NCBI GenBank assembly: GCA_963776665.1
Contig: CAVZNQ010000023.1
Coordinates: forward strand, 1 to 64,000
Source: Roseiarcus sp963776665
Lineage (GTDB): Bacteria; Pseudomonadota; Alphaproteobacteria; Rhizobiales; Beijerinckiaceae
Direction of reading: 5' to 3'
DNA length: 64,000 bases
Position 1 is the stretch's first letter, and the number at the start of each line of letters is the position of its first letter. Below, in pieces: positions 46,181 to 53,848 of the stretch. The notes beneath the pieces are model-generated. The model was not told the DNA's origin and did no database searches. It saw only the letters and a list, made by a program, of their open reading frames with translations. Both the position numbers and the translations under genes were made by a program.

Positions 46181-47297
46181 ATGCGGACCATCATTCTGAA
46201 GGCCATTCCGATTGCGCTCTCGCTCTGGCTTGCGGGCGCGGCGCAGGCGCAAATCAAGATCGGCGTCGCCGGACCAGTTACCGGCGCCAACGCTGCGTTT
46301 GGGGCGCAACTGAGCCAGGGCGTCAACCAGGCGGCCGAAGACATGAACAAGGCCGGCGGGATTCTGGGACAGAAAATCGAGGTCGAGGCGGGCGACGACG
46401 TGTCTGATCCGAAGCAGGGCGTTTCGGTCGCCAACAAGTTCGTCGGCGACGGGGTCAAGTTCGTCGTCGGTCATTTCAATTCCGGCGTGACGATCCCGGC
46501 TTCCGATGTCTATTCCGAGAACGGCATCCTGTTTATCACGCCCTCGGCGACAAATCCCAAAGTCACCGACCGCATGCTATGGGACGCGTTCCGCACCTGC
46601 GGCCGCGACGATCAGCAGGGCATGGTCTGGGCCGAGCTCGCGAGCGGGAAGCTCAAGGGCAAGAAGATCGCGGTTGTCCACGACAAGACGACCTATGGCA
46701 AGGGTCTGGCCGACGCCGCCCTCGACAACATGCACAAGCTCGGCGTCAAGGAAGTGCTCTACGAGGGCGTGAACACCGGCGAGAAGGACTATTCGGCGAT
46801 CGTCTCCAAGATCAAAGAATCGGGGGCCGACTATCTGATGTGGGGCGGCCTGCACACCGAGGGCGGCCTCATCGTCCGCCAGATGAGAGATCAAGGTATG
46901 AGCACGGTCATGATCTCCGGCGACGGCATCACCGATTCCGAATTCGCGGCCATCGGCGGCCCGGGGGTCGAAGGCACGTTGATGACTTTCGGTCCGGAGC
47001 CTCGCAACAACCCGAACGCCAGGGACGCGGTCGCCTGCGTTCAAGGCCAAGGGCTTCGATCCTCAGGGCTATACGCTCTACTCCTACGCCGCGATGCAGA
47101 TCATCAAACAGGCGGCGGAAAAGGCGAACTCTCTCGATCCGAAGAAGGTGGCCGCGGTCATGCATTCGGGCATGCCGTTCCACACCGTCATCGGCGACAT
47201 CTCCTACGATAAGAAGGGCGACCGCACGACCGTCGACTATGTCTGGTACGTGTGGAAAAAGGGCGCCGACGGGAAGATCGGGTTCGAGCAGCTGTAA
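46181..47297 (+). CDS. Branched-chain amino-acid ABC transporter substrate-binding protein (frameshift)
   Basis: A signal peptide (IPIALSLWLAGAAQAQ) is followed by a LivK-type binding domain. IKIGVAGPVTGANAAFGAQ and GVKFVVGHFNSGVTIPAS come first, then KIAVVHDKTTYGKGLADA and VMISGDGITDSEFAAIGG. At 47036 an extra T shifts the frame; without it the chain continues VAAFKAKGFDPQGYTLYSY to the normal ending GADGKIGFEQL at 47297 (about 371 residues). The fault looks like a sequencing indel. It would deliver leucine-like substrates, or urea/amides, to the permease encoded on the other strand. Confidence 0.85.
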
Positions 47298-47367
47298 AAA
47301 TGCGGCCGCAGCGCGCCGCGGTTCGATCGCGAGCGCGCTGCGCGCGCAGCAGACGAATATGGGACGC

Positions 47368-47784
47368 CTATGACCTGGAGGAGCGCTCCCGATGCGTCCG
47401 CCCGAGTCCGATCTTTCTCGCCATCGCTGACCTCTGCGCTGCGTAATTGGGCGCGACCATCGGATAGTCGGCTGGCAGGTTCCATTTCGCGCGATATTGG
47501 TCTGGCGTCATGCCCAGCCCCGCCAGGTGGCGCCGCATGGACTTGAATCGTTTGCCGTCGTCGAGACAGATCAGAAATTCCGGAGTGATCGATCTTCGGA
47601 TTGGCACAGCGGGCGCTTTCGGCTCGATTTGGGGCGGCGCACTCTTCGGCTCGCCTGTGAGCCTTGTCACAGTCGCGTGCAGCGCATGAATCAGAGCGGG
47701 CAGCTCGCTCTTTGGCAAAGGGTTATTCGAAACGAATGCCGCCACCATTTCTGCGGCCAGTTCGATCGGACTTGATGCGCTCAT
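47368..47784 (-). CDS. MucR/Ros-family transcriptional regulator
   Basis: The 138 residues have the helical N-terminus of MucR (IELAAEMVAAFVSNNPLP). The Ros/MucR DNA-binding region follows: FLICLDDGKRFKSMRRHL, then GMTPDQYRAKWNLPADYPMV and AARKIGLGR-like MARKIGLGR. As in some rhizobial members, the first zinc-ligand Cys pair of classic Ros is reduced. These proteins are H-NS-like global regulators binding AT-rich promoters. The gene stands alone, which is typical. Confidence 0.92.
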   Translation of the reverse strand: MSASSPIELAAEMVAAFVSNNPLPKSELPALIHALHATVTRLTGEPKSAPPQIEPKAPAVPIRRSITPEFLICLDDGKRFKSMRRHLAGLGMTPDQYRAKWNLPADYPMVAPNYAAQRSAMARKIGLGRTHRERSSRS

Positions 47785-47900
47785 ACTTGGGATCCCTTGG
47801 GCAATCTATATGCCGCGCCGACCCTTACGCCCTGTTTGTTGATTCGTCGACGCGGGGTTTCCAAACAAACGCTCGCGACGGGCTGAACTGGCCTGGCCTT

Positions 47901-48098
47901 CTATTGTTTTGCGCCCGGCCAAATCGCGTTGAGCTTTTCGACGAACTTATCGGCATCGGTCTGGGCTTCGCGCTTTGTCGCAAACGAATAGAAGGATTTG
48001 TCTCGAACCTTCTCATTGTCGTAAATATTCCAGCGATAGCGATTGGGATTCCCAATATCTTTTACGACTTCGGTGGTAAATGAGGCGGCGTCAGTCAT
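47901..48098 (-). CDS. Small hypothetical protein
   Basis: From the ATG at 48098 the protein has 65 residues. VVKDIGNPNRYRWNIYDNEK is followed by SFYSFATKREAQTDADKFVEKL, a short beta-hairpin plus helix pattern seen in small soluble orphan proteins. An earlier ATG at 48116 would add six residues. It lies 116 bases upstream of mucR on the same strand. No function is known. Confidence 0.55.
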   Translation of the reverse strand: MTDAASFTTEVVKDIGNPNRYRWNIYDNEKVRDKSFYSFATKREAQTDADKFVEKLNAIWPGAKQ

Positions 48099-48270
48099 CG
48101 TTGCATTATGCAGCAATTCCGGCTGCGCCGCCAGGAAAAATTCATTTGCGACACAAAGCAGGGCTAACTAGTCGATTCCACTCATTAAGAACAACAAACC
48201 CACTTGCTGTGAACACTATTGGGGCCGCTGGTGTTGAACCGGGAAATTCCCCGGACAATGGGAGACCCAC

Positions 48271-48465
48271 ATGCCCAATCAAGCACACACAAAAGCAGCC
48301 GAACATCACGAGAGCGCAGCCAAGTCGCATCGCGCGGCCGCAGAGTTTCACGGCAAGAATGACCACATGAAGGGCAACGAGCACGCGATGGAAGCTCAGA
48401 AGCACTCCAAGGTCGCCAGCGGAGCCACCGATGCGGCTCACTCGAAAAGCTCGTCCCAGAAGTAG
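48271..48465 (+). CDS. His/Ala/Lys-rich small helical protein
   Basis: This 64-residue protein is made of AAEHHESAAKSHRAAAEFH-type heptad-like repeats with many His, Ala and Lys, ending SKSSSQK. Similar short proteins occur in Rhizobiales and related groups, without known function. An amphipathic or disordered stress protein is a reasonable guess. GGGAGACC precedes the ATG. The His density could bind metal. Confidence 0.65.
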   Translation: MPNQAHTKAAEHHESAAKSHRAAAEFHGKNDHMKGNEHAMEAQKHSKVASGATDAAHSKSSSQK

Positions 48466-48772
48466 CGCGGCAGAGGCCGGGGTAGCGCCCGGCCTTCTAC
48501 CCTCTCCATCCTTGTTTCGTTCTTCCGCTCGGCCAAATTCATTGGCGGCGAAAATTCGCCTCGCGAACGCCTTCCGGGCGATTTGACCTACATGTCGTCG
48601 CGAATGACCGCTCTTTGCGCGACCGCCAGCTTTCGACCCTCGCACATTGATCATCAGCCCGTCTTCTCGCGCGCCTGACTGCGCCGGAACGGAAGCGCAT
48701 GCGCCGATCGCGTTGATGCGCCGGCCTCTCCGGCCTAAAAGGCGGAGGGAATTTTGACCGATTGGCGCAAGA
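48466..48772. other. Intergenic, no gene seen
   Basis: Only the shadow of the following epimerase gene is open on the minus strand. The sequence holds no tRNA, clear terminator or repeat that I can support. Confidence 0.5.
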
Positions 48773-49762
48773 ATGACTGTTCTCGTCACCGGCTCCTCCG
48801 GCCATCTCGGCGAGGCCCTGATGCGCACGTTTCTCGCTTCCGGCCGGACGGCGCTCGGGCTCGACCTCATTCCCGGGCCGTTCACTGAAGAGGTCGGCTC
48901 GATCGACGATCGGGCATGCGTCGCCCGTTGCATGGATGGAGTCGACACGGTCCTCCACGCTGCGACGCTGCACAAGCCGCATGTAGCCACGCATGCGCGC
49001 GAGGCGTTCGTCGGGACTAACGTCATGGGGACGCTCGTCCTTCTCGAAGCGGCCGCGCGCGCCCGTGTTCGCGCTTTCGTCATGACCTCGACCACCAGCG
49101 CGTTCGGCGATGCGCTGAAGCCGCCGGCAGGGGCGCCGGCGGCCTGGATCGACGAGGGCGTGACGCCGGTCCCGAAGAACATCTACGGCGTCACCAAGAT
49201 ATCCGCCGAGGACCTCTGCCAGTTGTTCCATCGCAACCAAGGCCTGGCGTCGATTGTTTTGAGAACGTCGCGCTTCTTTCCCGAAGAGGATGACGATCCA
49301 GAAGCGCGCGCCGCTTATGCCGACGACAACGCCAAGGCCAACGAATATCTGTTTCGCCGGGTCGCGATCGAGGACGTCGTCGACGCGCATCTCGCAGCCG
49401 CCGAGCGTGCGCCTTCGATCGGCTTCGGCAAGTACATCATCAGCGCGACGACGCCGTTCGCGCGCGAGGATTGCGCCCGCCTGCGAGCCGATGCGCCGGC
49501 GGTCGTCAGCCTGCGCGCGCCGGGTTGGGAGGACGAGTATGCGCGGCGCGGCTGGCGAATGTTCCAGAGCATCGACCGCGTCTATGACAACGCGCTCGCC
49601 CGCCGCGACCTCGGCTGGCGGCCAAAGTCGGATTTCGCCGCGATCGTCGCGCGGCTGCGCGAGACCGGCGATATCCGCGGGCCGCTGGCGAGACTGATCG
49701 GCGAGAAAGGCTATCACCCCGGGAAGTTCGAGGGCGCGCCTTATCCGGTCGCGGGAAGCTAA
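48773..49762 (+). CDS. NAD-dependent epimerase/dehydratase (extended SDR)
   Basis: The 329 residues have the Rossmann motif TVLVTGSSGHLGEALMRTF (GxxGxxG) at the N-terminus. HAATLHKPHVATHAREAFVG and TSTTSAFG follow, and the catalytic tyrosine lies in IYGVTKISAEDL (YxxxK). The family acts on nucleotide sugars or related compounds; the substrate is not apparent. It is followed two bases later by the glycolipid-binding gene, suggesting an operon. Confidence 0.88.
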   Translation: MTVLVTGSSGHLGEALMRTFLASGRTALGLDLIPGPFTEEVGSIDDRACVARCMDGVDTVLHAATLHKPHVATHAREAFVGTNVMGTLVLLEAAARARVRAFVMTSTTSAFGDALKPPAGAPAAWIDEGVTPVPKNIYGVTKISAEDLCQLFHRNQGLASIVLRTSRFFPEEDDDPEARAAYADDNAKANEYLFRRVAIEDVVDAHLAAAERAPSIGFGKYIISATTPFAREDCARLRADAPAVVSLRAPGWEDEYARRGWRMFQSIDRVYDNALARRDLGWRPKSDFAAIVARLRETGDIRGPLARLIGEKGYHPGKFEGAPYPVAGS

Positions 49763-49764
49763 GT

Positions 49765-50315
49765 TTGACCGCGTTCGCGGCCTGGAGACGTCTCGACCGG
49801 CCCGGCGCCGACGCTGCGCTTTTGAGACCGAACGCCGGCGGCTGGTTGCTCCAGGGCGCTGCCGCATTCGAGCACGAACTTGGACCCGCGACGGTCGCCT
49901 ATCAGGTGGAGGTCGACGCTCGCTGGGAGACCAGACGCGGAACGGTGAGCGGGTTTGTGGGCGTCAACGCCGTCAGGCGCGAGATTCTGCGTGACCACGA
50001 CGGGTGGAGAGTGGACGGCCGCCGCGTTGAAGGCCTGAAGCATCTCGTCGATCTCGACTTTGGCTTCACCCCGGCGACGAACGTTCTGCAACTGATGCGA
50101 ATGTCGGCTTATCTCCCGGCGAGAAGGCCGAAGTTCCGGTCGCATGGTTCGATCTGGACAGCGTCTCGCTGACCGAGTTGCCGCAATCCTACGAACGGCG
50201 CGGCCACGCGCGCTATTGGTACACGGCGCCGACGGTTCCGTATCAGGCTGCTCCTGGAAATCGCCGCAACGGGTTTGTCCGGTCCTATCCGGGTCTCTGG
50301 CGCCTTGTCGCCTGA
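49765..50315 (+). CDS. Putative glycolipid-binding protein (PF06475-type, frameshift)
   Basis: A TTG start two bases after the epimerase gives a soluble protein with AAWRRLDRPGADAALL, YQVEVDARWETRRGTV and LDFGFTPATNVLQLMRM. These are features of the uncharacterised 'putative glycolipid-binding' family. The frame breaks at about 50120. Adding one G gives LPAGEKAEVPVAWFDLDSVS and continues to the family-like ending (YWYTAPTVPYQAA) and a stop at 50315. One base is probably missing through a sequencing indel. Confidence 0.7.
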
Positions 50316-50320
50316 AGGCT

Positions 50321-51625
50321 TCACACCAGCGCGGCCAGCCGCTCGATGAGGAACGCGCGCGACGCAGGGTCGGTCTGAAGGCCGATAGCTTTGGCATAGG
50401 CGCGGCGCGCTTCCTCCACCTCGCCCAGTCTCGCGCAAAGGTCGGCTTGCGCGACCCAATAGGGCTCGAATCCGTCGAGCCCGCCTTGCGCTCCGACCTC
50501 GTCGAGCAATTTGAGTCCCGCCGCCGCCCCCCGCGCGTGGGAGACCGCCGCAGCGCGATTGACGGCGACGACCGGGGAGGCGGTCAGGGCGAAGAGCGCG
50601 TCGTAGAGGACGACGATCGCCTCCCAGTCTGTCGCTCCGGTCAACCGACGGGCGGCGTGAACCGATTGGACCGCGGCCTCGAGCTGGAACCGCCCCGGCG
50701 CGCCGAGAGCGCCCGCGGACCGCAGAAGTCCCTCCGCTTCCCCGATAGCGGCCAGATCCCAGGACCCGGTGTCCTGCTCGCTCAGCGGCACGTAGCGCCC
50801 CTTGGCGTCGCGGCGAGCCTCGCGCCGCGCGTGAGCGTAGAGCATCAGCGCCATGAGGCCCATCGCCTCGGGCTCGTTCGGGGCGAGAGAGACGACGACA
50901 CGGCCGAGCCAGATCGCCTCCCCGGCGAGGTTGCGCCCGCGCGGGTCGTCGGAGAACGCTTCCGCCCAGCCGTGTGAGAAGGCGGCGTAGATCGCTTCGA
51001 GCGCCACCCCGAGCCGCTCCGGCAAATCCTCGCGCTCGGGGATCTTGAACGGCACGCCAGCGAGGCGGATTTTCGCCTTGGCGCGGGTCAGGCGCTGGCC
51101 CATCGCCGCGGGCGAGACCAGGAAAGCGGAAGCGATCGCCGCCGCGTCGAGGCCAAGAATTGTCTGCAACATCAACGGCGCACGAATCAATTCTTCAATC
51201 GCCGGATGAGCGCAGGCGAACATCAGCGCGAGGCGCCGGTCGGGAATCGAAGCTGTGGCCTCCGCCGCCTCCTTGAGGTCGGCGTCGATCAGCGTCAGCG
51301 CGTCCGAAGCCGCCTCCGCGCTGCGACGCCGGCGGGCGGCGTCGATCAGCCGCCGCCGCGCCGCGGTCGCGAGCCAGCCCTCGGGGTTGAGAGGCACGCC
51401 CTGCACCGGCCAGACGGCGAGCGCGGCGCTGAAGGCGTCCGCGAGCGCGTCCTCCGCGCCGGGCACGTCGCGCGAGCCGGCCGCGAGATAGGCCACGAGC
51501 TTGCCGTAGCTTTCGCGGGCGACCCGCGCCGCGGCGGCGCGCGCCTCGGCTTCGCGGGTCGGCGCGAAGCCTGTTGACAGCCTCTCTTTTGGCTCGGTCT
51601 GCGTTTCTATCTCCGAGTCGATCAA
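50321..51625 (-). CDS. ECF sigma factor, ECF42-like (long form with C-terminal extension)
   Basis: The 434 residues start with sigma region 2 (ARESYGKLVAYLAAGSRDVP; AEDALADAFSAAL; NPEGWLATAARRRLIDAARR) and region 4 (LALMFACAHPAIEELIRAPL to AMGQRLTRAKAKIRLA). A ~230-residue helical TPR-like extension follows. This layout and the two adjacent YCII/DGPF-type genes are the hallmarks of group ECF42, which has no anti-sigma factor. Both YCII genes carry the matching promoter motif. The start is a TTG at 51625, with GGAAGG further upstream than usual, so the exact start is uncertain. Confidence 0.85.
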   Translation of the reverse strand: MIDSEIETQTEPKERLSTGFAPTREAEARAAAARVARESYGKLVAYLAAGSRDVPGAEDALADAFSAALAVWPVQGVPLNPEGWLATAARRRLIDAARRRRSAEAASDALTLIDADLKEAAEATASIPDRRLALMFACAHPAIEELIRAPLMLQTILGLDAAAIASAFLVSPAAMGQRLTRAKAKIRLAGVPFKIPEREDLPERLGVALEAIYAAFSHGWAEAFSDDPRGRNLAGEAIWLGRVVVSLAPNEPEAMGLMALMLYAHARREARRDAKGRYVPLSEQDTGSWDLAAIGEAEGLLRSAGALGAPGRFQLEAAVQSVHAARRLTGATDWEAIVVLYDALFALTASPVVAVNRAAAVSHARGAAAGLKLLDEVGAQGGLDGFEPYWVAQADLCARLGEVEEARRAYAKAIGLQTDPASRAFLIERLAALV

Positions 51626-51712
51626 TATGACTTGGGCGCCTTCCCTCTAGCACATGCACGGGATGGCCGGCCGAGCCTGCCGCGCGAAAGCAGTCTGGCC
51701 CGGCCAATCGCC

Positions 51713-52060
51713 CTACATCTGCCAGATCGGCCGCACCTCCATTGCTCCATACTCAGCCCCCGGACAGCGCGCGGCCCAGGAGATCGCGGAGTCGAGATCG
51801 GGGGCGTCGATGAGGATATAGCCGCCGAGCTGCTCCTTGATTTCGGCATAGGGGCCGTTCACCACCGAAGTCTTGCCGTTCTTGACCCGGACCGTGGTCG
51901 CGGTCGAGCTCGGATGCAGCCGCTGGCCGCCCTTGCCCACGCCGGCGTCCGCCACCGCCTTCATGTAGGCGCCGTAAGCGGCGAGCCGGGCGCCGTTCTG
52001 TTCGGGCGTCACGGACTGCACCACTTTCTCATCCTCGTGAATCAACAAAAGGTACTGCAT
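51713..52060 (-). CDS. YCII-related (DGPF) protein 1
   Basis: The 115 residues match the YCII/DGPF family: MQYLLLIHEDEKVV, AYMKAVADAGVGKGG, VNGPYAEIKEQLGGYILIDA and a final GAMEVRPIW. The folded ferredoxin-like dimers are of unknown function, but they are the usual neighbours and targets of ECF42 sigma factors. GGAG lies 9-12 bases before the ATG at 52060. It shares about three quarters of its residues by eye with the protein at 52184, an apparent duplication. Confidence 0.9.
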   Translation of the reverse strand: MQYLLLIHEDEKVVQSVTPEQNGARLAAYGAYMKAVADAGVGKGGQRLHPSSTATTVRVKNGKTSVVNGPYAEIKEQLGGYILIDAPDLDSAISWAARCPGAEYGAMEVRPIWQM

Positions 52061-52111
52061 TGCTTCTGCTCCTTTAGAAACCACGCGGCCGAACGCCGCG
52101 CTCAGGTCAAA

Positions 52112-52138
52112 GACGATCGGCCGCGGCGCGTTTCGACG
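52112..52138 (-). promoter_or_regulatory. ECF42-type promoter upstream of YCII gene 1
   Basis: On the minus strand CGTCGA (52133-52138) and CGTC (52112-52115) are 17 bases apart and are followed by TTTGACCTGAGCGCG. The same layout with TGTCGA and CGTC occurs before the second YCII gene. It agrees with the TGTCGA/CGTC promoters described for ECF42. It would also serve the sigma gene downstream. Confidence 0.6.
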
Positions 52139-52183
52139 GTGGGACGGGAAAGACGCGGCGGCGCTCGGAAGTCCGCGCCGCGC

Positions 52184-52585
52184 CTATGCAAGCAGGGCTT
52201 TTTCGCCCTCATGAACCGCCTCATGGCCATGAACGGCTTCCATTTCCCAGATCGGCCTCACTTCGATCGCGCCGTATTGCGCGCCGGGACAGCGTGCCGC
52301 CCAGGAAATCGCGGAGTCGAGATCGGGGGCGTCGATGAGGAAATAGCCGCCGAGCTGCTCCTTGATCTCGGCATAGGGGCCGTTGACCACCTGGGTCTTG
52401 CCGTTCTTGACCCGGACAGTGGCCGCGGTCGAAGTCGGGTGCAGACGTTGGCCGCCCTTGCTCACGCCTGCGTTCGCCATCGCGCCCATGTAGGCGCCAT
52501 ACGCCGCTAGGACCGCCCCGTTCTGCTCGGGCGGCAACGCCTGCATCCCCTTTTCGTCGGTGTAGATCATTAAGAGATATTGCAT
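52184..52585 (-). CDS. YCII-related (DGPF) protein 2
   Basis: The 133-residue paralogue of the preceding YCII protein has MQYLLMIYTDEKGMQALPPE, VNGPYAEIKEQLGGYFLIDA and GAIEVRPIWEMEA. An extra C-terminal tail of about 20 residues contains three His (EAVHGHEAVHEGEKALLA). The tail is absent from the first copy. It begins its own transcription unit with a matching ECF promoter about 55 bases upstream. Function unknown. Confidence 0.9.
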   Translation of the reverse strand: MQYLLMIYTDEKGMQALPPEQNGAVLAAYGAYMGAMANAGVSKGGQRLHPTSTAATVRVKNGKTQVVNGPYAEIKEQLGGYFLIDAPDLDSAISWAARCPGAQYGAIEVRPIWEMEAVHGHEAVHEGEKALLA

Positions 52586-52634
52586 GGTCTTGCTCCTTGG
52601 AACGGCGCGGCTCCGTCGTCGCGCTCAATGCAAA

Positions 52635-52661
52635 GACGATTGATGCGGCCGCTTTTCGACA
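52635..52661 (-). promoter_or_regulatory. ECF42-type promoter upstream of YCII gene 2
   Basis: On the minus strand TGTCGA (52656-52661) and CGTC (52635-52638) are separated by 17 bases and followed by TTTGCATTGAGCGCG. The downstream GAGCGCG is shared with the other YCII promoter, so the two regions are duplicates kept under the same control. Confidence 0.65.
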
Positions 52662-52745
52662 CGGGGCGCGACAGTCTCGCGGTTTTCCCTTACGATAGTT
52701 TAGTCACGACTTGACAATCGCCGCGCGAGCACGATACTCAAGTCC

Positions 52746-53111
52746 ATGCTTGACTATCAGACGATCGATCGCAGCTTCCGCGCCCTGGCCGAACCCACGC
52801 GCCGGGCGATCGTCGAGCGGTTGAGCCGGGGCCCGGCCCGGGTCAGCGATTTGGCCAGGCCGTTCGACATCACGCTGGCTGCGGTCGTGCAGCACATCCA
52901 GGTCTTGGAGGAAAGCGGTCTCGTCCGCAGCGAGAAAGTCGGGCGGGTTCGCACCTGCCGGATCGAGGCCGATGGACTGAAGCCGCTTTCCGATTGGGTC
53001 GCCGAACGTCGCGCCCTGATGGAGCGCCGCCTCGACCGCCTCGGCGAAATCCTGGCCGAGAACGACAAATCGACCGATCAACCTCTCGTCGACAAAGGAG
53101 AAACCAAATGA
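52746..53111 (+). CDS. ArsR-family winged-helix repressor
   Basis: The 121 residues have the ArsR pattern: FRALAEPTRRAIVERLSRGP, then VSDLARPFDITLAAVVQHIQVLEESGLVRSEK as helix-turn-helix and wing. It lacks the metal-binding CVC motif. This is the autorepressor group paired with AHSA1/SRPBCC genes, as here, where the next gene overlaps by four bases (ATGA). The inducer is unknown. Confidence 0.9.
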   Translation: MLDYQTIDRSFRALAEPTRRAIVERLSRGPARVSDLARPFDITLAAVVQHIQVLEESGLVRSEKVGRVRTCRIEADGLKPLSDWVAERRALMERRLDRLGEILAENDKSTDQPLVDKGETK

Positions 53112-53593
53112 CGAATGTCGCTGCCGACAAGCTCGCCGGCCAGATTGCGGCGATCCACAGCACGTTCCGCATTGAACGGAGCTATCCGCAGCCTCCGGCC
53201 CGCGTGTTTCGCGCCTTCGCGGAGAAGGAGATTGTGCGCCGCTGGCGGGTCGAAGACGAGAATTGCCGCGTTCACGAGTTCACCTTCGATTTCCGCGTCG
53301 GGGGAGCCGAAGTGTCCCGGTTCAGCTTCGCGGGCGGCCCGGAGATCAGGCTTGACGCGCAGTTTCAGGACATTCTTCCCAATCAGCGCATTGTGTACTG
53401 CTACCGGATGGCGACCGCTGAGGGACCATTCTCGGCGTCGCTGGCGACCGTGGAGCTGGTCCCTTCGGGCGGTGGGACGCATCTAACCTACACTGAGCAG
53501 GGCGCGTATTTCGACGGACCCGACTCTGCCGTCGGCCGTGAGGCAGGCTGCCGCGAGCTTCTGGAAAAGCTGGCCGCTGAACTTCGAAGGTGA
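53108..53593 (+). CDS. SRPBCC (AHSA1-like) domain protein
   Basis: The 161 residues form an AHSA1-type helix-grip domain. FRIERSYPQPPARVFRAFAE opens it, then VHEFTFDFRVGGAEVSRFSF and GGTHLTYTEQGAYFDGPD, and a long C-terminal helix closes it. Such proteins bind hydrophobic ligands or act on them. Coupling to an ArsR-type repressor gene is the standard arrangement. No signal peptide. Confidence 0.9.
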   Translation: MTNVAADKLAGQIAAIHSTFRIERSYPQPPARVFRAFAEKEIVRRWRVEDENCRVHEFTFDFRVGGAEVSRFSFAGGPEIRLDAQFQDILPNQRIVYCYRMATAEGPFSASLATVELVPSGGGTHLTYTEQGAYFDGPDSAVGREAGCRELLEKLAAELRR

Positions 53594-53848
53594 GCGAGCG
53601 TCGGCGCCTTCACGCGCGAGGCGCCGGCCATCTTCCGGCGAGATCGGTCGATTGGTGCATGACGATCTCCGGCCTCGCGTCGAGGACGGCCTTAAGGTCA
53701 GCATCCGGCGAGCGGAACGGATCAAACGATTCAAGGCCTTCTTTCTAAAACAGATAGGCATTGCCATTCGGGGACTGTATTCTGCGGAACGACGCGGCGC
53801 AGCGCGATGCCTAACGCTCGAACCAATTTTCGTGGGAGCCGCCGAGGA

